Origin: Reinekea sp. G2M2-21
GTDB lineage: Bacteria; Pseudomonadota; Gammaproteobacteria; Pseudomonadales; Natronospirillaceae
Assembly (NCBI RefSeq): GCF_015687175.1
Contig: NZ_JADPQG010000003.1
Location: 186,001-250,000 of the forward strand
Length of the DNA stretch: 64,000 nt
Reading direction: 5' to 3'
Shown piece after piece: positions 8,755 through 15,111 of this stretch; position 1 is the stretch's first letter, and every line of letters begins with the position of its first letter. A model generated the notes under the pieces. It made no database searches, was not told where the DNA came from, and worked only from the letters and a program-made list of their open reading frames with translations. The position numbers and the translations under genes were made by a program.

Positions 8755-8811
8755 TAACGCTTGCAGCAGTTGCGCGGTCTTTTTCGCGTCGACTGCCTGT
8801 GATTGTTACTT
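8755..8811 (-). repeat. attC site of cassette 8
   Basis: Short class, nearly identical to the site of cassette 10: GTAACGCTTGCAGCAGTTGC, spacer GGTCTTTTT, CGCGTCGACTGCCTGTGA, then TTGTTAC. Confidence 0.85.
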
Positions 8812-9216
8812 TCACGGGTGAGAGTTTCCATATAGATAAACAATATCTCCGTCGAAATACGCGCCATAAGAGCGCTTCTCACCACTTTTTGTCAAAACAT
8901 AGCCCCCTGCTATAAGGCCGAGTTTAATATTTGCCTTAGGAGTAGCTATCTTTCTTAATACAGATATAGCTTCTTCGTGCTGAGTTTTACTGAAGGCTCT
9001 TTTCTGCGTAAAGCACGCCAACCTTTGAGAGCATCCGAACTCAATGAGAACTCTAGTTTCCAAGAGTTCGCCTTTAGGATTTTTGCTAGTGAAACCTATA
9101 ACAAACCCGTTCTTAGCTTCCGTAAAGTCAATTACTTCTATTTCAATTACTGTACCTCCAGCAAAGGCGTATTTTGCTGCAATCAGTAACAGTAAGCATA
9201 GGAAAAGTCGTTTCAT
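8812..9216 (-). CDS. Integron cassette 8: small exported protein of unknown function
   Basis: 134 residues with a clear signal peptide (MKRLFLCLLLLIAAKYAFAGG, cleavage after AFA). Mature part of about 115 residues with two Cys (CSQRLACF) that could form a disulphide. Predicted periplasmic. No family recognised. Confidence 0.7.
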   Translation of the reverse strand: MKRLFLCLLLLIAAKYAFAGGTVIEIEVIDFTEAKNGFVIGFTSKNPKGELLETRVLIEFGCSQRLACFTQKRAFSKTQHEEAISVLRKIATPKANIKLGLIAGGYVLTKSGEKRSYGAYFDGDIVYLYGNSHP

Positions 9217-9233
9217 TGCCAGCTCTTTGAAAG

Positions 9234-9323
9234 TAACGCCGCCAGAACCTGAACAACAAGCGTTTTAATGGCCTGCTTTTCAAGGCCATTGCTTGCTGTT
9301 TCAGGCTGCTGGCTTTGTTAAGC
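9234..9323 (-). repeat. attC site of cassette 7
   Basis: Plus strand ends GTAACGCCG and CTTTGTTAAG. The interior is a long palindrome: CAACAAGC...GCTTGCTG flanks GGCC...GGCC arms. It differs in sequence from both main classes, suggesting a cassette acquired from another source. Confidence 0.75.
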
Positions 9324-9701
9324 ATTTTTGATAAGTTTTGCATATTCCTCAGCAACGTCTTCGTCTACTTCGACACCCCGATTGCCACCATAAAGCCTAT
9401 TGTTTTGGTCCTTGCGCGGTCCAGATATCCAGTATTCGTCGCCACTTTCTACTTCGTAATAGTTAGATTTATAGCCGCTACCTTTAAGGCTTTGAAATAC
9501 TGAACCACGATAGTACAAAGTTTTTCCGGACTTTGAAAAATATACTCTACCTATCCTAGCTGGACCTTGAAGACCGCCAGATTTATCTTCGATATACATA
9601 ATTCGTGACCGTTCGGCTCGAAATTCTTTGGGTGGAATTAGATCTTGGTCCAACTTCATCCCCATATATTCGATTTTTATTTCGCGATCGGTGAGTTTCA
9701 T
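9318..9701 (-). CDS. Integron cassette 7: conserved small protein of unknown function
   Basis: 127 residues from ATG 9701 (MKLTDREIKIEYMGMKLDQD); the longer open frame to 9782 runs through the upstream attC and is discarded. Contains a run of short beta strands: RVYFSKSGKTLYYRG, SNYYEVESGDEYWISGPRKDG-like, then NRLYGG and an acidic C-terminus. I associate this pattern with a widespread family of short proteins often found with mobile DNA, sometimes mislabelled by transfer as a deoxyxylulose-phosphate synthase; no such domain is visible. Function unknown. Confidence 0.75.
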   Translation of the reverse strand: MKLTDREIKIEYMGMKLDQDLIPPKEFRAERSRIMYIEDKSGGLQGPARIGRVYFSKSGKTLYYRGSVFQSLKGSGYKSNYYEVESGDEYWISGPRKDQNNRLYGGNRGVEVDEDVAEEYAKLIKNA

Positions 9702-9706
9702 ATGCT

Positions 9707-9763
9707 TAACGTCTGTGGCAGTTGCGCGGGCTGTTTCGCGTCGACTGCCCACATTTGTTAGTG
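9707..9763 (-). repeat. attC site of cassette 6
   Basis: Short class: TTAACGTCTGTGGCAGTTGC, spacer GGGCTGTTT, CGCGTCGACTGCCCACA, TTGTTAG. One C-to-T-type change in the spacer compared with the cassette 1 site. Confidence 0.85.
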
Positions 9764-10633
9764 CTATCCGCCAGTCGACCACACTCGATGGGAAGACTTC
9801 GATAAATTGTCATAAAACAAGACATATCCATAACTAAAATAACCATACGTTTTAAAAAGGAGATCTACACTCCCATCACTATCAAAGTCAGCCGCCTCTA
9901 CTAGAGACATATCCCTTTCCAATAGTAAGAAATTCTCTGCATCAAGAAAGTAGTACCAAGTACTTAAATAACCTTCGTCAGGAGGTCCATCACATTGGTA
10001 ATATTCATACTTGAAGCCAATTTGTACCAATTTGTGTTCCTTAATTGAGGAATAACTCTTCTTGGCTTCAAAGTACTCTGGCTTCCACTCTGTTGCAGTG
10101 CCTAACTCATTATCCGTACAAATGAATTGATGTGTTAATGGAATCGACTTCTTTAGCGCATCAAATGCTAGTAAGAATTCTTTCGAAGCTGGTATGTAAG
10201 GCTTCCACTGCAATCGATCTTTGTGAGAAATATTCGTTCCAACAACTAGAGGCCGATAGAGACTTCCCCAGCCAAACGCATTTCCTATGTTTTTCTTTTT
10301 AAAGGTACTTTCGCTCCCTACTAACTCATACCTGTGTTCAAAATCGCAGTTTCGAACGGTTTTTTTATGGATACAACTAGAAATGTCTTTTAATTTTATA
10401 GTTCCAACATCACGGCCATCGAAGACTACCTTCCATCTATCTTCATGCTCAAAGAATTTTCCGCTGTACTTTTGCCAAATACCATTCTCATATTCAAATA
10501 AAGGTATTACATACTGATTGTGGGAATCAAAGCCGTCGATATGTGATTCATCTAGAACGCCCAGCTGAATTGCCTCTGCATTCACGCTACTAGCCGCAAA
10601 CAGTATTTGGAGTGAAAATAGTATATATCTCAT
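9764..10633 (-). CDS. Integron cassette 6: exported protein with an FG-GAP/EF-hand-like loop
   Basis: 289 residues, the largest cassette gene. Signal peptide MRYILFSLQILFAASSVNAEA. Near the C-terminus AADFDSDGSVDLLF is a calcium-binding loop of the FG-GAP/EF-hand kind (DxDxDGxxDL). Several Cys in the mature part suggest disulphides and a periplasmic site. No enzyme motif recognised. The gene ends at the attC core. Confidence 0.7.
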   Translation of the reverse strand: MRYILFSLQILFAASSVNAEAIQLGVLDESHIDGFDSHNQYVIPLFEYENGIWQKYSGKFFEHEDRWKVVFDGRDVGTIKLKDISSCIHKKTVRNCDFEHRYELVGSESTFKKKNIGNAFGWGSLYRPLVVGTNISHKDRLQWKPYIPASKEFLLAFDALKKSIPLTHQFICTDNELGTATEWKPEYFEAKKSYSSIKEHKLVQIGFKYEYYQCDGPPDEGYLSTWYYFLDAENFLLLERDMSLVEAADFDSDGSVDLLFKTYGYFSYGYVLFYDNLSKSSHRVWSTGG

Positions 10634-10640
10634 ATGTCAC

Positions 10641-10736
10641 TAACGTTTTTCAACACCGGCGAAATCGCGCGCAGCGTGATTGAGTCCAATGCCCACCGCG
10701 AAGCGGATTGGTGGGCGGTGCTTGAATTTGTTAGGT
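10641..10736 (-). repeat. attC site of cassette 5
   Basis: Long class: CTAACGTTTTTCAACACCGG, core GAGTCCAATGCCCACCGCGA, then GTGGGCGGTGCTTGAA, TTTGTTAG. The arms CCGCGAAGCGG form a short inner hairpin. Confidence 0.8.
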
Positions 10737-11147
10737 ACTTTTTTGCCTAGATGAGTAGACCATTATCCCCCCAACTAACCATAGTACCAATGTTACCGGG
10801 ACTGTTAAGATACCGAACCATGCTATATATGCAAACGAGGGATTATATAACTCTGCTAAGAGTAAAGGGAGCGCTACCGTCCCCCATATTAACCCACTGC
10901 CAATAGCTACCAAAAGTTGCCCAGAAGCATTTCTACTCTTCCGCTCAATGGATATGTTATTGGGAACTAAACCCCACTTTATCCATACTCCGATGATTAG
11001 AAGTAAGGGTAGTGAAGAAAGGATGCAAGTTGTCGCAGTATTCAGAACATAGCTACTAGTCGACTGTCCAGTAAGTAGTGCCATCATGCTGAAATAAAAA
11101 ACTATTGAACTATAAACAAAGAAAAAGTTTAAATTACCCACAGTCAT
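10731..11147 (-). CDS. Integron cassette 5: four-helix membrane protein
   Basis: 138 residues from ATG 11147 (MTVGNLNFFFVYSS); the frame upstream to 11195 is attC. Four hydrophobic segments (about 8-30, 38-57, 80-100, 107-130) predict an inner-membrane protein with a basic loop between helices 2 and 3 (SIERKSRN). No family recognised. Confidence 0.65.
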   Translation of the reverse strand: MTVGNLNFFFVYSSIVFYFSMMALLTGQSTSSYVLNTATTCILSSLPLLLIIGVWIKWGLVPNNISIERKSRNASGQLLVAIGSGLIWGTVALPLLLAELYNPSFAYIAWFGILTVPVTLVLWLVGGIMVYSSRQKST

Positions 11148-11159
11148 TTCCTTTTGACC

Positions 11160-11248
11160 TAACGTTTTCGTTTTACGGCGAGCTTGCGAGTCCAAGGCCC
11201 ACCGCGAAGCGATGTATTTAGGGCCTGAGTAACAACTTTTTGTTAAGA
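11160..11248 (-). repeat. attC site of cassette 4
   Basis: Long class: TAACGTTTTCG, core GAGTCCAAGGCCCACCGCGA, then GGGCCTGAGTAACAA, TTTTGTTAAG. GGCCC/GGGCC arms are visible. Confidence 0.8.
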
Positions 11249-11554
11249 CTAGCCATTATCAATTGACTTGTACGGTCCCTTTTTGAAGTTCCTTTTGAAA
11301 ATCCGGAACGACAGTCTAAATAGCCAAAGCGCAAGCAGAACCATAAGTGGTCCGGTTACGACACCACCATATACAGCACCGGCTGAAAAACTCCCTTCAA
11401 CCTCTACTTTATCAATTATCGCCATAACAGAAGTTAGTAGCCCTTTAACACCTACAAACAGAAAAAGTAACGCAAATGGCAATGCTAAGATGGCAAATAT
11501 GTTTGCAACCAGTAGGTTGAATACATTGGCGACTTTAAACCAAAATTCAGTCAT
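11249..11554 (-). CDS. Integron cassette 4: two-helix membrane protein
   Basis: 101 residues from ATG 11554 (MTEFWFKVANVFN), which has a GGAGAGAAA Shine-Dalgarno; the frame upstream of it lies in the attC. Two strong transmembrane segments (about 11-38 and 60-82) and a basic tail (RIFKRNFKKGPYK) predicted to be cytoplasmic. Function unknown. Confidence 0.65.
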   Translation of the reverse strand: MTEFWFKVANVFNLLVANIFAILALPFALLFLFVGVKGLLTSVMAIIDKVEVEGSFSAGAVYGGVVTGPLMVLLALWLFRLSFRIFKRNFKKGPYKSIDNG

Positions 11555-11571
11555 TTTCTCTCCATTAGTCT

Positions 11572-11668
11572 TAACGCTGAGCACAGCTGCATTTTTGGAA
11601 GCGCCGTTGTGTGGTACACACCACACAAAAAGGCGATGGAAAAAATGTCAGCTGGTGCGACTTGTTAC
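11572..11668 (-). repeat. attC site of cassette 3
   Basis: TTAACGCTGAGCACAGCTG on one side, CAGCTGGTGCGACTTGTTAC on the other, with an internal perfect stem TTGTGTGGT/ACCACACAA. A third attC sequence type with a long terminal stem and a near-perfect inner hairpin. Confidence 0.8.
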
Positions 11669-11670
11669 AT

Positions 11671-12018
11671 TTAGTTTCTGACTCGAACATGGCCGACAAT
11701 TGGTCGAGATGGTCCGCATTGGTATAAATGAAACGACACATCCTTTTGAGCCATAAATGCAGCCAATATAGTGGAAGAAACTAACTCGTAGTTTTCTCCA
11801 GTTTGGCTTATTGATGCTTTATTAAGATCCAACATATATGCCGCGCCAGGATCTACCTTGCAGCCTAGAGTTGATCCTACAGTATAATCTACCTGGATAT
11901 GCATTCCCCACGCTCTTGTTTCTATACCAACTATTTTCCCATACGGTGTAGTTTCTAAAGCAGCTAAACACGCTGATGATAGAAAGCAACCAAACAATAC
12001 AATCAGATATTTCCTCAA
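11671..12018 (-). CDS. Integron cassette 3: small exported protein of unknown function
   Basis: 115 residues with a signal peptide (MRKYLIVLFGCFLSSACLAAL). The mature domain (about 95 residues) has two Cys (LGCKVDPG and YQCGPSRP) and beta-rich character. Predicted periplasmic. No recognised family. Confidence 0.7.
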   Translation of the reverse strand: MRKYLIVLFGCFLSSACLAALETTPYGKIVGIETRAWGMHIQVDYTVGSTLGCKVDPGAAYMLDLNKASISQTGENYELVSSTILAAFMAQKDVSFHLYQCGPSRPIVGHVRVRN

Positions 12019-12044
12019 TTTTTAGACCTCTCGATAATAGAATG

Positions 12045-12147
12045 TAACGCCGCTATTACCGGCGAATTGTAGTTGATTGGATTTTTATGCTACTCAGCAT
12101 AAAAACCAAGCGACGGAAATGGAGTCCGGTAGATAGCTTTGTTACAT
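12045..12147 (-). repeat. attC site of cassette 2
   Basis: About 103 bp. Outer arms TAACGCCGCTATTACCGG and CCGGTAGATAGCTTTGTTA are complementary with a few bulges; inside, TTGGATTTTTATGCT pairs with AGCATAAAAACCAA around ACTC. A very long extended hairpin, like Vibrio-type repeats in length. Confidence 0.85.
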
Positions 12148-12510
12148 GCCGATTATATAATCGCCCGCTTTTACCTTTATTTCCATACCATCAGATTTTG
12201 CATCTTCCCATTTTTCACGATCTGAATACCCCCATTCACACATTAACCGATAATCATAATCATCAGGGGTATCTTCGATACGTACCAACTTGGGTTTCGC
12301 ATTTCTTATTTCTGAACCAGCCAAAAACTTTAACCTTGAGATTGAAAGTTCTATTTCACTTATTAGACCATGAGCCTCTACATCTCTTGGATCTTCAGTA
12401 ACCTTTTTCTCAAGTTCCTTTTTCCAATGGTTCAGCTTGTCTATGACATTAACGGTATTGTCATAGCTATCCCTCGCCTCTAAATATTCTTTGCTACTTA
12501 CGTTTTCCAT
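12142..12510 (-). CDS. Integron cassette 2: coiled-coil soluble protein of unknown function
   Basis: 122 residues. The N-terminal half is charged and helical (YDNTVNVIDKLNHWKKELEK), likely a coiled coil; the C-terminal half holds YDYRLMCEWGYSDREKW. No membrane segment or signal peptide. Stop codon falls inside the attC R'' core. Function unknown. Confidence 0.7.
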   Translation of the reverse strand: MENVSSKEYLEARDSYDNTVNVIDKLNHWKKELEKKVTEDPRDVEAHGLISEIELSISRLKFLAGSEIRNAKPKLVRIEDTPDDYDYRLMCEWGYSDREKWEDAKSDGMEIKVKAGDYIIGM

Positions 12511-12532
12511 GATTCACCGTTTAGGCATGTAA

Positions 12533-12589
12533 CGTTTGTAGCAGTTGCGCGGGCTTTTTCGCGTCGACTGCCTGCATTTGTTAATTTCA
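12533..12589 (-). repeat. attC site of cassette 1
   Basis: Short class, 57 bp: GTAACGTTTGTAGCAGTTGC, spacer GGGCTTTTT, CGCGTCGACTGCCTGCA, TTTGTTA. Best-formed of the short sites: outer TAAC/GTTA boxes and inner GCAGTTG-CGCG/CGCGTCGACTGC arms with one extrahelical base. Confidence 0.9.
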
Positions 12590-13057
12590 GAGGCTGATCG
12601 CATAGTTTGCCTCTGTTATTTTTAGCTCAATGTCTGCGATTTCTGCGGCTTCAGCGTTTGTATATCTACAGCTAATGCTAATTGAAGCTGTTCCACCTGG
12701 CTCGATTGCTGAATAGTAATTCTCGCTACAAGAATTAACGAGGATGTCATTTACCAGTATAAAAGCTTGAACATGTATATTTTCATATACTTGATCTGAG
12801 AGATTTTGGATAGAAGTCTTCACTATGAGACTTGAAGCAAAACCAGATGATGTAGTTACCGGCCCCAATATAATGTCCGTGGGATCAATTCTCTTTCCTA
12901 AGAAAACTGTCTGCTGATCAGCCGGAGAAATTGCGCCAGTATCCATACGGAATGCTAATGCAGCCACAATAAACGCAGTTACAGAGATAACGACTAAAAA
13001 GCCGATTCCATATGCTATTCCTGTTGCTACGTTTTTTAAGAATCCTTTCATTTCCAT
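12587..13057 (-). CDS. Integron cassette 1: membrane-anchored protein of unknown function
   Basis: 156 residues, the first cassette after the integrase, so the one nearest any Pc promoter. One N-terminal transmembrane segment (about residues 14-36, GIGFLVVISVTAFIVAALAF) then a periplasmic-type beta-rich domain with three Cys (NSCSENYY, SISCRYT). The fold resembles small beta-sandwich anchored domains, but no family is recognised. ATG follows a GGGTATGGAA stretch. Confidence 0.7.
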   Translation of the reverse strand: MEMKGFLKNVATGIAYGIGFLVVISVTAFIVAALAFRMDTGAISPADQQTVFLGKRIDPTDIILGPVTTSSGFASSLIVKTSIQNLSDQVYENIHVQAFILVNDILVNSCSENYYSAIEPGGTASISISCRYTNAEAAEIADIELKITEANYAISL

Positions 13058-13064
13058 ACCCTAG

Positions 13065-13155
13065 AAATTAACAGTTTATTCGTACGCTACTGCGTATTTT
13101 TAATGCGCACATATGTAATTGCCTGAAACAATCCTATGTCGCCTCTAAGTCAAGC
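13065..13155 (-). other. Probable attI site and first cassette junction
   Basis: On the cassette strand the first cassette starts after AAACTGTTAATTTC (13068-13074), where GTTAATT is a degenerate GTTRRRY crossover. Beyond it lies a short palindrome TACGC-TACT-GCGTA (about 13083-13096). Position between a truncated integrase and cassette 1 makes this the attachment site; exact bounds cannot be fixed by eye. Confidence 0.4.
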
Positions 13156-13184
13156 ATATTGAGAGCTTCCGCATTGGATGTCAA
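13156..13184 (-). promoter_or_regulatory. Candidate cassette promoter (Pc)
   Basis: On the minus strand TTGACA is followed after 17 bases by CAATAT, pointing at the cassette array. A perfect -35 hexamer but a weak -10. Position (between integrase and cassette 1) suits a Pc promoter. Inferred only. Confidence 0.3.
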
Positions 13185-13411
13185 TTTGACCATCCTTATT
13201 TTTGTGCTCCAGCACAAGTATTTTAAATAACCAAGCACTTCAAACACCCGATTTTCCTAGTGTCGACCCTCATCGCAGATATTCGTTTTCTGGACCTTCC
13301 TCTGAGTTTTTAAGCATCAGCTCATATATCTGCCAATTCCCCGGATATGTAAGCGCAAGCATCACTATTTTGTGATCGGTTTCTCGGGTCTTTTCCAAAT
13401 CCGACTCCATA

Positions 13412-13427
13412 CTGCTTGGATATACAT
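13412..13427 (+). promoter_or_regulatory. LexA-box-like sequence upstream of the integrase remnant
   Basis: CTGCTTGGATATACAT fits CTG-N10-CAG except for the last base and lies 13 bases before the integrase ATG at 13440. Integrase genes of integrons are often LexA-controlled at this place. One half-site is degenerate, so it may be a decayed operator. Confidence 0.3.
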
Positions 13428-13439
13428 ATTCGATGTACA

Positions 13440-13658
13440 ATGAAATGTACATTTACGAGAAAATCAGGACCGATTGATATCCGTACCGCATTACCCGAAA
13501 AGCCCAAAGGCTTCTTAGATCAATTCAGAGTATTTATTCGTTCACGCGGTCTCGCCTACGCCACAGAAAAAACTTACCTGCTTTGGGCGAAACGCTTTGT
13601 CAGATTTAGCAAGTACCAATACCCAAAAACTTTAGGCTTCAGAATACCGACAATTTAA
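13440..13658 (+). pseudogene. intI: Truncated integron integrase (IntI)
   Basis: Tyrosine recombinase that would excise and insert cassettes at attC/attI. From ATG 13440 there are 72 codons; residues about 20-66 (KPKGFLDQFRVFIRSRGLAY, then TEKTYLLWAKRFVRFS and YPKTLG) match the start of the integrase core-binding domain (the usual FL-x-x-R-x-x-IR...YA-x-T-E-x-Y-x-x-W-x-KRF-I-x-F pattern with H/YP). After that the frame diverges (FRIPTI) and stops. A full IntI has about 320 residues, so the catalytic domain with RHRY is gone. The next gene's 3' end begins 8 bases downstream, so a deletion has removed the rest. Orientation, divergent from the cassettes, is standard. The enzyme must be inactive. 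Confidence 0.85.
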
Positions 13659-13666
13659 AAGGTGTA

Positions 13667-13999
13667 TCAGCGAGTGGGTTGGGACGCCGTTGAATCCGTT
13701 TGCCACTGCGCCATTTCTTCTTCTATAAAATAATGCACGAGATCGCGATACATTTTTTCTATCACATCAGGGCTCAATCCCTCAGAGGCTGCCCAGTGTC
13801 GTCGCTGTTCCAACATCGCTCGTTGGCGTTCCGGTGCTCGCACAGAAGACTCGTTTTTCTTATAGGATGAAGCCGCTTTCACGTACTGAAATCGCTTGCC
13901 CAGAATCGCAATGATTTCGCGGTCCATATCATCGATTTCCCGGCGAATGTCATCCATCCCCTTACACTTTTCCGGTTCAATCCTGTTCTCGTACTGCAT
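13667..13999 (-). CDS. PchB/AroQ-type chorismate mutase or isochorismate-pyruvate lyase
   Basis: 110 residues, the length of a monofunctional AroQ helical enzyme. Contains GMDDIRREIDDMDREII (helix 1 with the conserved Arg), LGKRFQYVKAASSYKK (Arg and Lys that hold the substrate carboxylates) and APERQRAML, strikingly like PchB, which makes salicylate and pyruvate from isochorismate and has chorismate mutase side activity. The C-terminal helix reads YFIEEEMAQW where PchB, as I recall it, has a Gln (EQIKYW), so one active-site Gln appears to be Glu. No isochorismate synthase gene lies nearby. Either a chorismate mutase or a PchB-like enzyme; the fold is certain, the reaction is not. Confidence 0.8.
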   Translation of the reverse strand: MQYENRIEPEKCKGMDDIRREIDDMDREIIAILGKRFQYVKAASSYKKNESSVRAPERQRAMLEQRRHWAASEGLSPDVIEKMYRDLVHYFIEEEMAQWQTDSTASQPTR

Positions 14000-14051
14000 G
14001 TATTCGTCTTCTCCTGCGAACTCAACGTTGTGAAAAGTAGGTGTGTTACTA

Positions 14052-14906
14052 TCAAGTACGCAGTGTGGATATTTTCATGAACACCCAGGGCGCACCAAAA
14101 GACAACCAAAAACCAATTATGGCGTAGCGAATTAAATCGGCGATGTGAGAATTGAACGGCAGAAGCATTTTCAAACCGATTTTTAACAACAGAAGAACTG
14201 CCAACCCAAAGATAAATTTAACCGCCTTTTGCCACCAACGTCCGCCTGGCTGGTAGTTGAGAACTTTCAGATCTAACTGCATACCGGCCAGAAACCCTAA
14301 CGCGGCACCAAAAACAGTCACCAAATCCTTATTGTCCGGGTAGGCAAAATAGGCCAAAAAGAACGGCAATAGTAACAGCCACAATAACCCGCGATGCGTA
14401 CGCTCGGCATAGGCCATAAACCAATTGACAAACAGTACCCAGAGCAAACCAATACCGATGCCCGCCAGTACATCCATTGGCCAATGTACGCCTAAATACA
14501 AACGAGACAGTGCGACCAGCACGATCATGGCCGCACACATCAAGCTAAACCAACGCGTTTTCACCTGAATGGCGATGGCTGTCCAAAACGAAGCGGCACC
14601 CTGGGTGTGCCCACTGGGGAAGGAGTGGCCTGTCGCTGTGTGGGTGCGCAGAGAGTCGATACCCTCCATACCAATGGGCCGTTCTAGCGCAATGACACTT
14701 TTTAGCGTCGGGTTCAGTACCATACTGGATAAAAAGGCAAAGCCGATTTGATGCGCCATACGCTTGTTCTGACACCAAAGCAGCCAGGCGGCAATCGCTA
14801 TATAAAAGGTCTCCTCAGCAGTAAAAGAGATGAACTGAAAAAAACCATCCAACACTGGATGTCGAAATTGCTGCAACCATTGCAACACGTTTAATTGCCA
14901 ATCCAT
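14052..14906 (-). CDS. PAP2-family membrane phosphatase
   Basis: 284 residues; ATG 14906 (MDWQLNVLQWLQQFRHP) has a CAGGGAA Shine-Dalgarno. Integral membrane protein with about seven helices. The three PAP2 motifs are visible: K-x6-RP as KSVIALERP, SFPSGHTQGA, and SRLYLGVHWPMDVLAG. It hydrolyses a lipid phosphate such as phosphatidic acid or undecaprenyl pyrophosphate on the periplasmic side; the substrate cannot be read. Same strand as and 52 bases upstream of the PchB-like gene. Confidence 0.9.
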   Translation of the reverse strand: MDWQLNVLQWLQQFRHPVLDGFFQFISFTAEETFYIAIAAWLLWCQNKRMAHQIGFAFLSSMVLNPTLKSVIALERPIGMEGIDSLRTHTATGHSFPSGHTQGAASFWTAIAIQVKTRWFSLMCAAMIVLVALSRLYLGVHWPMDVLAGIGIGLLWVLFVNWFMAYAERTHRGLLWLLLLPFFLAYFAYPDNKDLVTVFGAALGFLAGMQLDLKVLNYQPGGRWWQKAVKFIFGLAVLLLLKIGLKMLLPFNSHIADLIRYAIIGFWLSFGAPWVFMKISTLRT

Positions 14907-15111
14907 GAGATTCCCTGTTTTCGTCGAATGCACCAATATCGCAATTCCACCTGAAAATTTCCAGCCAAGAAATGAACCCTAACGCGTGTTGGCATTAATC
15001 CAGATCAAATAAGCGAATAACACCGTGACCTGTGCACTTTCCAATATGACCCGGATTCTTTATCATCCCGGCCACACTTTCTCGGCACATCCGTGCCCTT
15101 CTCAAGGAATT

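Noticed and set aside
9701-9782. Extension of cassette 7 (and of 4, 5 and 14) to upstream starts
   Set aside because: The added residues are translated attC sequence; internal ATGs downstream of the sites fit better.
5592-12589. Regular repeats considered as a CRISPR array
   Set aside because: Spacing is 200-900 bases with a gene in each interval, and the repeats are imperfect palindromes of 57-103 bases. That is integron structure, not CRISPR.
13270-13452. A 60-codon minus-strand frame overlapping the start of the integrase
   Set aside because: It lies over the intI start and attI region, has no Shine-Dalgarno, and is explained as antisense of the integrase leader.
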